From Bacillus sp. JCM 19058 (GTDB lineage: Bacteria > Bacillota > Bacilli > Bacillales_H > Bacillaceae_D): DNA of 28,284 nt. The notes under the pieces were generated by a model. That model was not told the origin of the DNA. It saw only the letters and a program-made list of their open reading frames with translations, and ran no database searches. The stretch is from contig BAXO01000070.1 in the NCBI GenBank assembly GCA_001310555.1, forward strand, positions 1 to 28,284, read 5' to 3'. This document shows positions 1-9,835 of the stretch, piece after piece; position 1 is the stretch's first letter; each line of letters opens with the position of its first letter. The position numbers were made by a program, and so were the translations under genes.

Positions 1-210
1 CATTGAAAGAAAGTATACAATCTGACGTGAATGATTTCTATTTCAAGCAAAGCCTCGTTCAGCCCAAACGCCTCAACCAGCAAACTTCCTTTTTACATCA
101 ACATCAATTCCGTCGCTGATTTTCCTTTAGCTCTGCCAACATAGTACGCTCTGAGCTTCTGTTCATGCCGACAGCTCAAGCAATTAGCCTTTCGGGCCGA
201 ATGCTGCTAG
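1..210 (+). repeat. degenerate dispersed intergenic repeat, copy A
   Basis: The first 85 or so bases align with 15764-15848 at roughly 80 percent identity by eye, with a few short gaps. Shared blocks include CGTGAATGATTTCT, a CATTGA start, and a CAGCAAACT-type end. A weaker second block (TTTCCTTTA followed by TCTGCCAAC here, TCTCCGCCAAC in the other copy) follows about 40 bases later. Neither copy encodes a plausible protein. The element may continue past the left edge. From 211 to about 350 I see nothing recognisable. Confidence 0.55.
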
Positions 211-350
211 TGCAGCTTTAGCAATAGGCGAATGCAGTCGAGTTCGACAAAGCTTGGTGGAGCGTTAAGAACAACCCTATTCGTCGTATCCGGGTGAAAA
301 TGTGTCACGAGTAGTTCTTCTGGTGCTACCAGATCATAATCCTAATTTTT

Positions 351-379
351 TCATCATTCTGCGCTTCAATTCATAGAGT
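351..379 (+). promoter_or_regulatory. possible sigma-E-type promoter of spoVR
   Basis: TCATCAT (351-357) and CATAGAGT (372-379) are separated by 14 bases, resembling the mother-cell sigma-E pattern (ATATT-like -35, CATACA-T-like -10). In B. subtilis spoVR belongs to the sigma-E regulon, so the position fits. The match is imperfect. Confidence 0.35.
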
Positions 380-417
380 ATAAAATAAGTCTCAGCAGCC
401 TTAGAGGAGGGAACAAT

Positions 418-1844
418 TTGTTACAAGCGGAGGAACGAAAGCATTTGGAAAAGGCTATTGCTGAAATTACCGAAATCGCAGGCGGTTTTGGTCTTGATTT
501 CTATGAAATGCGTTATGAAATTTGTCCTGCTGAAATTATTTATACATTTGGCGCTTACGGAATGCCGACGAGGTACTCGCATTGGAGCTTTGGTAAACAG
601 TTCCATAAAATGAAGCTGCAATACGATCTCGGTCTTAGTAAAATTTATGAACTGGTCATCAATTCAAATCCATGCTATGCTTTTTTGCTTGATAGCAACT
701 CACTCATTCAAAATAAATTAATCGTCGCTCACGTCCTAGCCCATTGTGATTTTTTCAAAAATAACGTTCGGTTTTCCAACACGCGCCGAGATATGGTCGA
801 GAGCATGAGTGCGACGGCTGAACGTATTGCTTATTATGAACATGTCCATGGTAAAAAGGAGGTGGAAGACTTCCTTGATGCTGTTCTAGCCATCCACGAG
901 CATATTGATCCGAGCTTGCTGCGCCCTAAGCTGGATTGGAGCCTTTCTGATGAGGGGGAAGAGGAGCAGTTGCCACGCAAAACGGAATACGACGATTTAT
1001 GGTTGCTCGATGAAAAAAAAGGGTCAGGACCAAAAAGAAGGCAAAGAAAAGAAAAAAAAGAAAGTTTCCTCCACAGCCCGAAAAGGATCTCTTACTTTTC
1101 ATCGAAGCGTATAGCCGTGAACTAGAGCCGTGGCAATGCGATATATTAACAATGATGAGGGAGGAAATGCTTTTTTCTGGCCGCAACTAGAAACGAAAAT
1201 TATGAATGAAGGGTGGGCCTCGTATTGGCATGCTCGAATTATCCGCGAGTTGGATTTATCGAGTGAGGAAATGATTGAATTTGCAAAATTAAATGCTGGG
1301 GTAGTCCAACCATCCCGAACCTCGATCAATCCATATTATCTCGGCATGAAAATTTTTGAGGATATTGAAGAACGTTATAACAATCCGAACGAGGAGATGG
1401 TAGAGCGTCAAGGAGTCGAGCCGGGAAGTGGCCGAGAAAAAAATGTTTGAGGTTCGCGAAATCGAATCTGATATTTCCTTTATCCGCAATTACTTAACGA
1501 AGGAATTAGTACAACGAGAGGATATGTACTTGTTCCAAAAGCAAGGAGCCGAATACAAAATTATAGATAAAGATTGGAAGGGGGTTCGTGATCAATTAGC
1601 ACAGTCTCGTGTGAATGGCGGCTTCCCTTATTTAACCGTCGCCGACGGTGATTATATAAAAAACGGTGAACTGTACATTATGCATTCGTATGAGGGAACA
1701 GAGCTCGATGTCGGCTATCTTGAAAAAGTACTCCCTTATATTTATCAGCTTTGGGGCCGGGCAGTACACATTGAAACGACAATCAATGAAAAGAAAATTA
1801 TTTTCATTTACGACGGCCAGAAAGTCCATCGAAAGTATTTATAG
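418..1844 (+). CDS. spoVR: SpoVR family stage V sporulation protein (frame-damaged)
   Basis: SpoVR is a cytoplasmic protein needed for normal spore cortex formation in B. subtilis; its biochemistry is poorly defined. The N-terminal part has the family's [25 protein letters not shown] opening (seen in pieces) and [13 protein letters not shown]; the middle has [20 protein letters not shown]; the C-terminal part has [11 protein letters not shown] and [20 protein letters not shown] text. The TTG start at 418 is set by AGAGGAGG eight bases upstream. Four lesions break the frame: an extra A in A8 at 1013-1020, an extra A at 1081-1084, a missing T at 1171-1176, and an extra A in A7 at 1437-1443. Net removal of two bases gives 474 residues, close to the 468 of B. 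subtilis SpoVR. The gene is monocistronic and followed by a terminator. Confidence 0.9.
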
Positions 1845-1852
1845 CCCCATTC

Positions 1853-1891
1853 GAAGGAGCAATTCGATTACCAGAAAAGCTCCTTCTCCTT
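1853..1891 (+). terminator. terminator after spoVR
   Basis: GAAGGAGC (1853-1860) pairs with GCTCCTTC (1879-1886) across an 18-base loop and is followed by a T-rich TCCTTTTT. The loop is long, but the place, just after the spoVR stop, fits. Confidence 0.6.
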
Positions 1892-2453
1892 TTTGCCAAG
1901 CGAAAGCCAGAACGGAGAACAGATGGAACAGACCGATACAGTGGACAAGCGTTAAAGCAGCGGAAGCGTTCAGTTGTGTCTAATGCTATTATTCATCAAA
2001 AGCGGAGGGCTCATAAATTAATAAAAAAAGCTTTCACTATTTTACATGAAAAAAAGAAGTCGAAATGATTGACTTTCATGACTCTTCTGATAGGATGTTA
2101 TAGAAAGTGCAATTCTGTTTTTGATGCTGCGCCTTAGCGTCATAGCAGTGTATGAATCCAATAAAATTGAAAGGGCTGGATGAAAAGTGACTCCACCTTA
2201 TTGTAAATAGTCTTCATATTTAAAAAATCGGAATGATTCATAAGAATACGAATAGAGTAAAGGTTGAGTGTATCGATTATCACTCTTTAGAATTCTGTAA
2301 GGTGCGTTGTTTGTCTAAGGTAGTAAACATACTCTGAACTTCCTTTATAAGCTTCCTCGTTCGATGCCGAATGAAATTACCTGTCCGAAAAAATCCACGA
2401 ATATTGGAGCTAAAAACATCAAAAAAAATCAAAAAAAATATGACGACAAGTTA
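1892..2453. other. intergenic stretch without a recognised gene
   Basis: About 560 bases between the spoVR terminator and the exporter promoter hold no open frame with a ribosome binding site and no RNA family I recognise. Two A8 runs sit close together near 2411-2429. The AT-rich composition suggests ordinary spacer. Confidence 0.5.
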
Positions 2454-2483
2454 TTGACTAAAAGACTCGGCAGAGAGTATTAT
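2454..2483 (+). promoter_or_regulatory. sigma-A-type promoter for the ABC exporter operon
   Basis: TTGACT (2454-2459) and TATTAT (2478-2483) are separated by 18 bases. About 90 bases of leader follow, containing a CTGCTGC/GCAGTAG stem near 2527-2550 without a T run, then AAGGCGGTG as ribosome binding site before ATG 2581. Confidence 0.65.
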
Positions 2484-2580
2484 TAACTTTGCTATCTTAA
2501 AACGTTTCGTGCCTCTAAATAATTGGCTGCTGCTCGATCCAAGGCAGTAGTCAAAAACATCTGTAAGGCGGTGGGTTAGT

Positions 2581-4336
2581 ATGGAGACTTTTAAACGTCT
2601 CAAAAATTTTTACTGGCCATATAAACATTATTTTATTTGGTCACTTGTTGCCCTTCTTTTTGCAACAGCGTTAACCGTTGTCCACCCAATGATTTTGCAG
2701 TTTACAATTGATAACGCTGTCTTGGGAGGACAGTATGAGCTGATTCCTTATCTTGCCTTTGGTCTCGTAGGGGTTATGGCTGTCAAAGGGGTATTTGTTT
2801 ATATACACCAATATTACGGGGATTTATTTGGTGTAAGGGCTGTTTATAGGCTGAGAAATGTATTATATGAAAAGCTGCAATTTCTCCCTTTTCGATATTA
2901 CGATAATGCGAAAACAGGAGATCTCATGTCACGCTTGACAGCTGATGTTGAAGGATTCCGTTTCTTCCTGTCCTTCGGCTGTGCTCAGCTACTCCACTTA
3001 GTTTTAATGGTCGGGCTTAGTACGACAGTGATGTTTTATTATTCGGTTCCACTGACGTTGGCAACGATGTCGGTCATTCCGTTTCTTGTCATTGTCGTCA
3101 GTCGATTTGACAAGCGTGTTCATCCGAAGTTCCGAGAGATTCGTCGCTCGATGGCGCGCTTAAATACAAAGGTTCAGGAAAACGTCAGCGGAATGCATAC
3201 AGTCAAGGCTCTGTCCCAGGAAGACGAGGAGATTTATCGCTTCACAAGTCAAAACGGCGATTACCGCTCAAGACATATCAATATGGCCAAGATTTGGGGA
3301 AAGTACTTTCCTTTAATGGAGTTTATCGGAAATATGTCCTCTGTATTCCTGCTAGGCTTTGGTGGATATTTAACGATAACCGGAAGCTTGCAGCCTGGTG
3401 AACTCGTAGCCTTTTTTAGTTTAGTAATGTTTATGGTCGGTCCGATCATGAACCTTGGTTTTATTATTAACACCTTCTCGCAATCAAAGGCTTCAGGAGA
3501 ACGATTACTTGAAGTCCTCAATGAAAAGGATCGGGTTGACGACGCTAGAAATAATGAAGCTAGAACAACTCGCCTCATCGGCGAAGTTACCTTTAATCAA
3601 GTTTCGCTTTCTTATGGCAACATGAAGAAGAAGGCATTGGAGAACGTTTCCTTTAAAGCTGAAAAAGGGAAAACGATAGGGCTTGTAGGTGCGACCGGCT
3701 CAGGGAAATCCAGCATCATCCAGTTAATCACTCGCTTTTATGAGCGATCCGATGGAGAAATATTAATCGATGGTCAACCGATTGAAAGCTATGCGCTTAA
3801 GGATTTACGCCAAAATATCGGGGTTGTGCTGCAAGAGACTTTTTTTATTTTCTTCAACGATTCGCGACAATCTTGCCTATGGCAGGCCGGATATTTCAAT
3901 GGATAAAATCATAGATGCCGCCAAACGGGCGGATGCCCACGGCTTCATTTCCTCTTTACCGCAAGGCTACGATACGGTACTAGGTGAAAGAGGGATGGGC
4001 TTATCAGGTGGACAAAAGCAACGTATTGCCATCGCTCGAGCAATTTTAATGGATCCAAGTATTTTAATCATGGATGATGCGACGAGCGCGGTAGATATGC
4101 AGACCGAGGTGAAAATTCAGCATGCGTTCCGTGAAGTGATGGAAGGGAGAACGACTTTTATTATCGCTCACCGAATTTCATCGGTAAAGCATGCGGATGA
4201 AATCCTTGTCATGGATCAAGGAAAAATTGCCGAGCGTGGAACACATCAAGAGCTGCTAAGTAATCAACAAGGTCTTTACCGTAAAATTTACGATATTCAA
4301 AATCAAGATCAACAGTATGTATTGCAACAAGCTTAG
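2581..4336 (+). CDS. yfiB: ABC exporter half-transporter, YfiB-like (frame-damaged)
   Basis: This is a membrane-spanning plus ATP-binding half-transporter of the multidrug exporter type, about 584 residues when repaired. Six membrane helices cover roughly residues 15-300. The ATPase domain has Walker A GATGSGKSS (about 370-378), a Q-loop, signature LSGGQKQR, Walker B LIMDDATSAVD and the switch histidine IIAHRISSV. Walker B ends in Asp-Asp, so the usual catalytic Glu is replaced by Asp: a degenerate site. The frame breaks at T7 3840-3846, where one extra T precedes the text LFSSTIRDNLAYGRPD. The partner gene starts 12 bases downstream, and the two products are expected to form a heterodimer. 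Similarity to B. subtilis YfiB or YknU is from memory; substrate is unknown. Confidence 0.8.
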
Positions 4337-4348
4337 GGATGTGAGGGT

Positions 4349-6157
4349 ATGGAACAAGTAACAAAAAAAATCACGGTTTCATTATACAAACGACCGCATT
4401 ATTGAGAAGCCGTTTAACTGGTCGCAAATGCTAAGGTTATTTAGATACATGAAGCCTTATGCAACAACGTTATTACCTAAGGCACTGTTTGTAATGTTAT
4501 TATCGACAGCGGTTAGACTTGCAATACCGATTATTATCGGGAAGTTTGCACTCGATTATGCATTGGAACAGCAAGATCTTTCGCTAATGATGATATTTGC
4601 TGGTATTGCTTTTGTCTTATATATTGTCTCGTACGTTGCAAACGTTTTTCGGATTCGCTGGACGAATGTACTAGGTCAGCATGTTATATATGACCTTCGT
4701 TCTGCATTATTTAATCACATCCAGCGCTTGTCGCATCGCTTTTTTTTGACCAGCGCTCGGGTGGCTCTATTCTCGTTCGAGTAATCAATGATGTGAACTC
4801 GTTACAGGATTTATTTACAAACGGAGTTATTAATCTGCTCATGGATATCATTATGCTGCTCGGTATTGTCATTTTATTGTTTTCACTAAGCCCCGAGCTT
4901 GCCCTTTGCATATTGATCGTATTGCCAATTATGTTCTTTATTTCAACGAAGCTGCGAAGAAAGATTCGGCGTGCGTGGCAAACGGTTCGTTTACGTCAAT
5001 CCCGTTTAAACTCGCATTTAAACGAAAGTATTCAAGGCATCCGTGTCACCCAGGCATACGCTCAGGAAGCGGAAAATATGGAGTTCTTTGATCAAGTGAA
5101 CACCGAGAATTACGAGAGCTGGCGCAATGCCTCAAAAATGAATGCCCTTTTCCGTCCGGTCGTTGAAATGGCAAGTGCCGTTGGCGCAGTTGTACTTATT
5201 TGGTACGGAGCTTACTTATTTCAACAGACGTCGATTACGATAGGTGTCTTTGTTTCCTTTTCTTTTTATCTTGGAATGTTCTGGGAGCCTATTTCTCGTC
5301 TAGGGCAAGTGTATAATCAACTACTCGTTGGGATGGCCTCGTCAGAGCGGATTTTCGAATTTTTGGATGAAAAGCCGTCAGTTCCCGAGAAGAAAGATGC
5401 GAAACCACTCGGCGAAGTCAAGGGAGAAATACGATTTGAGGATGTAGAGTTCTCGTATGACGAGTCGCGAAAAGCGCTAAACACCATCAACCTTCATTTT
5501 GAAGCGGGTAAAACGATCGCGCTAGTCGGCCATACTGGTTCAGGGAAGTCAACCATCGTTAATTTAATGAGTCGTTTCTACGATCCGACGAAAGGACGAG
5601 TACTCCTTGACGGCGTTGACTTGCGTGACTTACGCCTCAACGAGCTTCGGCAAGAGGTCAGCTATGTGTTGCAGGATACGTTTATTTTTGCCGGAACAAT
5701 CCTTGAGAATATTCGTTTTGGCCGTCCGGATGCAAGCGATGAAGAGGTTAAGGCAGCTGCCAAGGCGATTGGTGCGGACAGCTTCATAGAACGTCTTGAG
5801 AACGGTTATGATACGGAAGTCGAAGAAAAAGGAAACATTCTTTCAGTCGGGGAAAGACAGCTATTATCATTCGCCCGCGCCTTGCTTGCCGATCCGAAAA
5901 TCCTCATTCTCGATGAGGCAACAGCAAGTATTGACACGGAAACAGAAGTGAAAATCCAGGCTGGCTTGAAAAAGCTTCTTCACAATCGAACAGCAATCAT
6001 GATTGCTCACCGGCTTTCAACCATTCGTGATGCCGATCAAATTATTGTCCTTGAAGAAGGAAATGTAATGGAGCAAGGTACCCATGATTCGCTAATGGCC
6101 GAGCATGGAATTTATTACAATTTAGTCAAATCACAATATGCGGCGATTCTCGAATAA
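4349..6157 (+). CDS. yfiC: ABC exporter half-transporter, YfiC-like (frame-damaged)
   Basis: This is the second half of the exporter. Repaired, it is about 601 residues, near the 604 of B. subtilis YfiC, whose sequence it closely resembles (NDRIIEKPFNW, LSHRFFDQRSGGSILVR, FYLGMFWEPISRLGQVYNQL). The true start is ATG 4349. An extra A in A8 (4363-4370) makes the frame appear to begin at 4428, and two extra T in T8 (4740-4747) cut it again. The ATPase domain has Walker A GHTGSGKST, Walker B LILDEATASID with the catalytic Glu, a variant signature LSVGERQ, and switch MIAHRLSTI. It therefore complements YfiB: canonical Walker B here, canonical signature there. A strong terminator follows. Confidence 0.85.
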
Positions 6158-6163
6158 ACTGCC

Positions 6164-6200
6164 ACAGGCCTTTCTTCATTTTGAAGGAAGGCCTGTTTTG
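6164..6200 (+). terminator. terminator of the exporter operon
   Basis: ACAGGCCTTTCTTCA pairs with TGAAGGAAGGCCTGT (one mismatch) and is followed by TTTTG. It lies just after the yfiC stop. Confidence 0.85.
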
Positions 6201-6318
6201 TATCTTTATTTATCCAAATTAAAGACTAGGAGGGAATGAACCTGTCTCGACTGTTGAAAGCTTCGCTTTTTTTAGATTACGGAACCTTTCTTAGGCATTG
6301 TACGTAAAAAAAATAAAG

Positions 6319-6347
6319 TTGAGCATAGTACAAAAGTACATTATGAT
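6319..6347 (+). promoter_or_regulatory. sigma-A-like promoter of the TPM-like gene
   Basis: TTGAGC (6319-6324) and TATGAT (6342-6347) are 17 bases apart. Transcription would start near 6354, which rules out the upstream TTG 6298 and favours the start at 6376. Confidence 0.55.
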
Positions 6348-6375
6348 TAAATGGATGAGACAGGGGGAATCGGGG

Positions 6376-8869
6376 TTGAAAAATTATAGGCTGTCCAGCT
6401 TCGTACTTGCTGCGATAAGCGCTTTTTTGTTATGGGCGAGTCCGGTTTATGCGAGCGTAACAGTAGATGATCAAGAATGGTATTTGACCGAAGAGGAGAT
6501 TGAGTTATTAGAGGATGAGTATGAAAATGCTCTTTTTAATTATTATATTGAAATTATACCATACCTAAATGGACAAGACATTGCAGACGCAGCAGATGAA
6601 CTTCTCTGGGATGTTGAAGGCTACGGCTACGATGCTGTCATCGTTTTTGCTTGGGAAGATGGAGAAATCTATATGAACATAGCTGACAGCAGCGAGCTTT
6701 GGAGTGTGTTAAATCAATATTATAGTGGGAATGGCGTGACAGCACTACTTGAGGACGTCTTTATACCGATAGCTCAAGAGTATTCGATTGCTGAAGGGCT
6801 AGAAGCTATTGTTGATGAAGTCGAATCGATGACGGAGGAGTTGAATCAAGGAGAAGCTGCAAGCGAACCGGCCGCTGCAAATAATATCAATTGGGGAAAG
6901 CTGTTTCAATACCTTCTTATTTATGGGGTGCTGCTTATTGGGATTGTTTTTGCCCTTCTGCTGCTTAGAAAAAGAAAGGTTGGTCAACAGGTGACGGAAT
7001 TACTCGCACGGCAAAACCAACTGCTTGCAGAAGTATTGGAGCCTTATAATAAAAGTAGTAACCGTTTGAAAATGAGCAAAGGAGCGACGGAGGAAGCATT
7101 TAAGTCTTTAACCGAGCTTTTCTTTACATTGCTAACGGGGTTTCAGGAGAGAGAAAAGGAGCTAAAAGCTATTTCGGTTCCATTGCTGAAAATAGGGAAA
7201 ATCAAGCAGCAATTATTTATGTTAGAAGATGAAACCGTTAAATATGAGCAGGAGCTAAAGAAGGGAAAAGATCAGCTGGAAGAGCTCTTGCACAAAGAAC
7301 TTAATACTTCACGAACGCTTGAAGAAATCGAGCAGCAGCTAGAGTCAATAAATAAGGGCTGTCAGGAACTTCAATCAGAGCACAGCCTTTCATTAAATGC
7401 TTTAGCGCTAAAGCTTGATCATGCGAAAAGTCAGCATGAACAAGCAGTAAAGCTAGATCACTCATTCGATTTTCTCGCTGCAAATCAGCGACTGAGCAAG
7501 CTAAAAGAAATCGTAAAAGAAACGATGGATGAAAAGGAGCTTTTAGCTGAGTTGCTGCAGCAGCAGTCGGGTATTGCTGAGCAGGTCGAGCAAAAAGAGG
7601 CCGAATTAATTCGATTGATGGATCATGAACGATTGCATAAGCAAAACAGGGAAGCTCCGCAGCAACTGCTCGAACGAGCTAAAAACGAACTGAACTCATT
7701 CAAAGATTTAACATTTGAAGGACATGCGGTAAAGGCTAAGACGCTCTTGAACCAGCTTCAACAATTACTTGTCTCAGCTGATGACGAGGTGGCGAAGCTC
7801 ATTTCATTGCGGATGATACGAGGAGGCAGCTGAAGGAATTAGAAGCTGAACTGCCGGCCTACATTGATCTAGATCAAGCATTTTCTGAGGAAATGAAGCG
7901 TTTAAAAGAGGCTTTTACAGAGGTACATTGGAACGAGCTGCCTCAAGAATTTGCACAGTTAAACAAGCAAGTCGAGACTTTTGGAGCTAATGCAAAGAGA
8001 GTCGAACAGCTCCTTCACGAGGATGTTCAGGAATACGTACTCGCTCATGAAACGGTAGAAAAGATGCAAGAGAGCTTGAAACGGATTGAACAGCGACACG
8101 CTAACTGCTTTCATCTTTTTTCATCGCTTGAGAATGAAAAACGACTGCTGCTCGTTGGCTGGAAAAATCAAGGAAGGATATTGCAAAGCTAAGAGAAAGC
8201 ATGGGAGAAAATCATCTCACAATAGATGCGGAGCTTTTGAAAAAGGTAAACGGAAGCCTTCAGGATGTTGACTCAGCTCTTGAAACAACGCCGACTGATG
8301 TTACTGTCGTAATGGAGCTCCAAACTAAGGCAAACGATGAAAAGAATGAGCTCGAAAAGCAGGCAAAGACAATGCTTAGGGAGAAGCGAGAAAGCGAAAA
8401 GGAATGGAACGAATTGCGTTCCTCCTATGCTGCGGCAGAAGGCAGATACCGCTCATTTCCCGAAGCTTCAGGCTACCAGAGCCGCTTTCATGCCCATGAA
8501 CAGGAAATCAATCGCCTAATGGGAAGAGGAGACTATCGTTCGGCAAAACAAGAGCTCATTAAGGGGCAGCTGCTTCTTCGTGAAATGCGAAGAGCACAGG
8601 ATCGTTACACGCCGAGGCAGCAAAGCCGTCCACCAATGGCTACAAGCAGTGGCCGAGGGAAAGGCTTAAATCTTAAAAGAGGCTCAAAATCTAGTGGAGC
8701 CAGCTTGCGGACGAAAACAGGGAGCGGAGGTCGTCCGAATGGTGGTGGGATTAAATTAGGCTCGTCTTCAAGGTCAAGAGGAGGCGGAGCCAAATTAGGC
8801 TCAACTTCAAGATCAAGAGGGGGCGGAGCTAAATTAGGCTCAAGAGGCGGAGGAAGAAGAAGGCGTTAA
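6376..8869 (+). CDS. membrane-anchored TPM-like protein with long coiled coil and basic Gly-rich tail (frame-damaged)
   Basis: Repaired, the protein has about 831 residues. TTG 6376 follows AGGGGG by eight bases and opens a signal peptide (residues 1-26, ending PVYA). Residues about 30-165 look like a divergent, acidic TPM (DUF477) domain, expected outside the membrane. One membrane helix follows at about 172-195, then RKRK. The remaining 600 or so residues are Glu/Lys/Gln-rich coiled coil, and the last 75 are basic Gly/Ser/Arg repeats ending GGGRRRR. Two single-base losses, near 7810 and near 8155, break the frame; ADDTRRQLKELEAEL and WLEKSRKDIAKLRESMG are read across them. B. subtilis YdjH, a TPM protein in the pspA operon, is the nearest relative I know. 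Here the gene faces pspA. Function is unknown; a membrane-stress role is inference. Confidence 0.7.
8753..8852 (+). repeat. tandem 39-base repeat encoding a basic Gly/Ser/Arg tail
   Basis: AAATTAGGCTC recurs at 8753, 8792 and 8831, a period of 39 bases (13 codons). The encoded unit is KLGSSSRSRGGGA, then KLGSTSRSRGGGA, then a shortened KLGSRGGG. It forms the extreme C-terminus of the TPM-like protein. Confidence 0.9.
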
Positions 8870-8901
8870 AACCACTTGCTGAACAGCAAGTGGTTTTTTT
8901 T
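8870..8901. terminator. bidirectional terminator between the TPM-like gene and pspA
   Basis: AACCACTTGCTG (8870-8881) and CAGCAAGTGGTT (8884-8895) form a perfect 12-base-pair stem with a two-base centre, followed by T8. The two genes converge on it, and its short A run on the left can serve the minus strand. Confidence 0.9.
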
Positions 8902-8909
8902 AAATGTTA

Positions 8910-9591
8910 TTACTCTTCGTCTTTTTTTTGCTTCATCTTTGCTTTTAAGGCGGCTAATTCATCGTCAACGCCGCTGCTTTTATCCAAGGCGGCTAGCTCG
9001 TCGTCCAATGTTTTGTTTACATTGCGCAGCTCTTCTGTTGTTTCGGCTTCTGCTTCACTGCGCATAACCTTTTCTTCCATCCGATCGAAGCCGCTTTTGG
9101 CGCCAGTGCCGATTCCCGACATCGTCCGATTTACTTTCGCCCGAGCTTTTGCGCTTTCCGAACGAGCTTTGAGAGAATCCTTGCGAATATTCATATCGCG
9201 GTATTCATCTTTCATCTCAGTTAGCTTGGTTTTTAATTCCCCAGAGAGCTTACTTGCCTCATCCAATGAGGATTTTAAGCTATCAGCTTGCTGCTGATGC
9301 TTGTTTTTGTCCTCGAGTACTCGGCGTGCCAAATCCTCATCCTCTGCTTCAAGTGCTTTCATCGCTTGCTCTTCCCGTTTCGTAACTAAAGCGACAGCCT
9401 CATCATATTGCTTGCTAAGTAATTTTTCATTAGCAATTTGCTTGGCAACAGCAGCCTCTACATCAGCGATATCCTTCTCCATATCAATTATAAACTGATC
9501 AAGCATTTTTGCTGGATCCTCAGCTTTACTTAGTAAGGAATTCAATTCAGAAGACACGATAGTCCGGACACGGTTAAAAAAAACGAAACAT
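8910..9591 (-). CDS. pspA: PspA/IM30 family phage shock protein A (frame-damaged at the start)
   Basis: PspA is a peripheral membrane protein that assembles into scaffolds supporting damaged membranes. The body reads SSELNSLLSKAEDPAKMLDQ, then long Glu/Lys-rich helices typical of the family. The apparent start at 9557 is wrong: an extra A in A8 at 9576-9583 hides the N-terminal amphipathic helix (MFRFFNRVRTIVSSELN). Repaired from ATG 9591, which lies 7 bases after GGGAGGG, the protein has about 226 residues, a normal length. ATG 9594 directly before is the alternative. A sigma-W-like promoter lies about 75 bases upstream, matching B. subtilis ydjF (pspA), a sigma-W gene. Confidence 0.92.
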
Positions 9592-9664
9592 CATTAATCC
9601 CTCCCTAGTTCATTACGGTTATATTTTAACATAAACGTGTTTGTAGCACGTGATTATTTTTATA

Positions 9665-9691
9665 TACGGTATAACGAATGAAGAAGTTTCA
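9665..9691 (-). promoter_or_regulatory. sigma-W (ECF)-type promoter of pspA
   Basis: On the minus strand TGAAAC (9691-9686) and CGTA (9668-9665) are separated by 17 bases, against the TGAAAC-N16-CGTA consensus. The -10 region continues as CGTATATA. It lies upstream of pspA, a gene known to be sigma-W controlled in B. subtilis. Confidence 0.7.
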
Positions 9692-9750
9692 AAAAAAATA
9701 AATGAAATATGCTGAAATTCGAATAAATTCTCCCTTTGTTTTCTTCCGCG

Positions 9751-9759
9751 TGGTATAAT
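9751..9759 (+). promoter_or_regulatory. extended -10 promoter of the aminotransferase gene
   Basis: TGGTATAAT is a perfect extended -10 element. No good -35 is present at the usual spacing. It lies 77 bases before ATG 9836. Confidence 0.5.
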
Positions 9760-9835
9760 GATTATTATATTTTCAATGTTAATTTTCAGATTATTTAATT
9801 TTTTTTAACTGAACTAAAAGGTAGGAGTGTGTGTC

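Noticed and set aside
2520..2560. Possible riboswitch or attenuator before the exporter genes
   Set aside because: Only one short imperfect stem is present, with no T run and no known aptamer core.
3840..3846. Programmed ribosomal frameshifting as explanation for split genes
   Set aside because: Too many unrelated genes are affected, lesions occur in both directions, and several lie outside slippery runs; error is simpler.
8605..8793. Proline-rich minus-strand frame
   Set aside because: It is the complement of the Gly/Ser/Arg repeat region of the TPM-like gene.
6376..8869. Annotation as septation ring regulator EzrA
   Set aside because: Coiled-coil similarity alone invites this name. The signal peptide, TPM-like domain and basic tail do not fit EzrA, and B. 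subtilis EzrA has no such tail.
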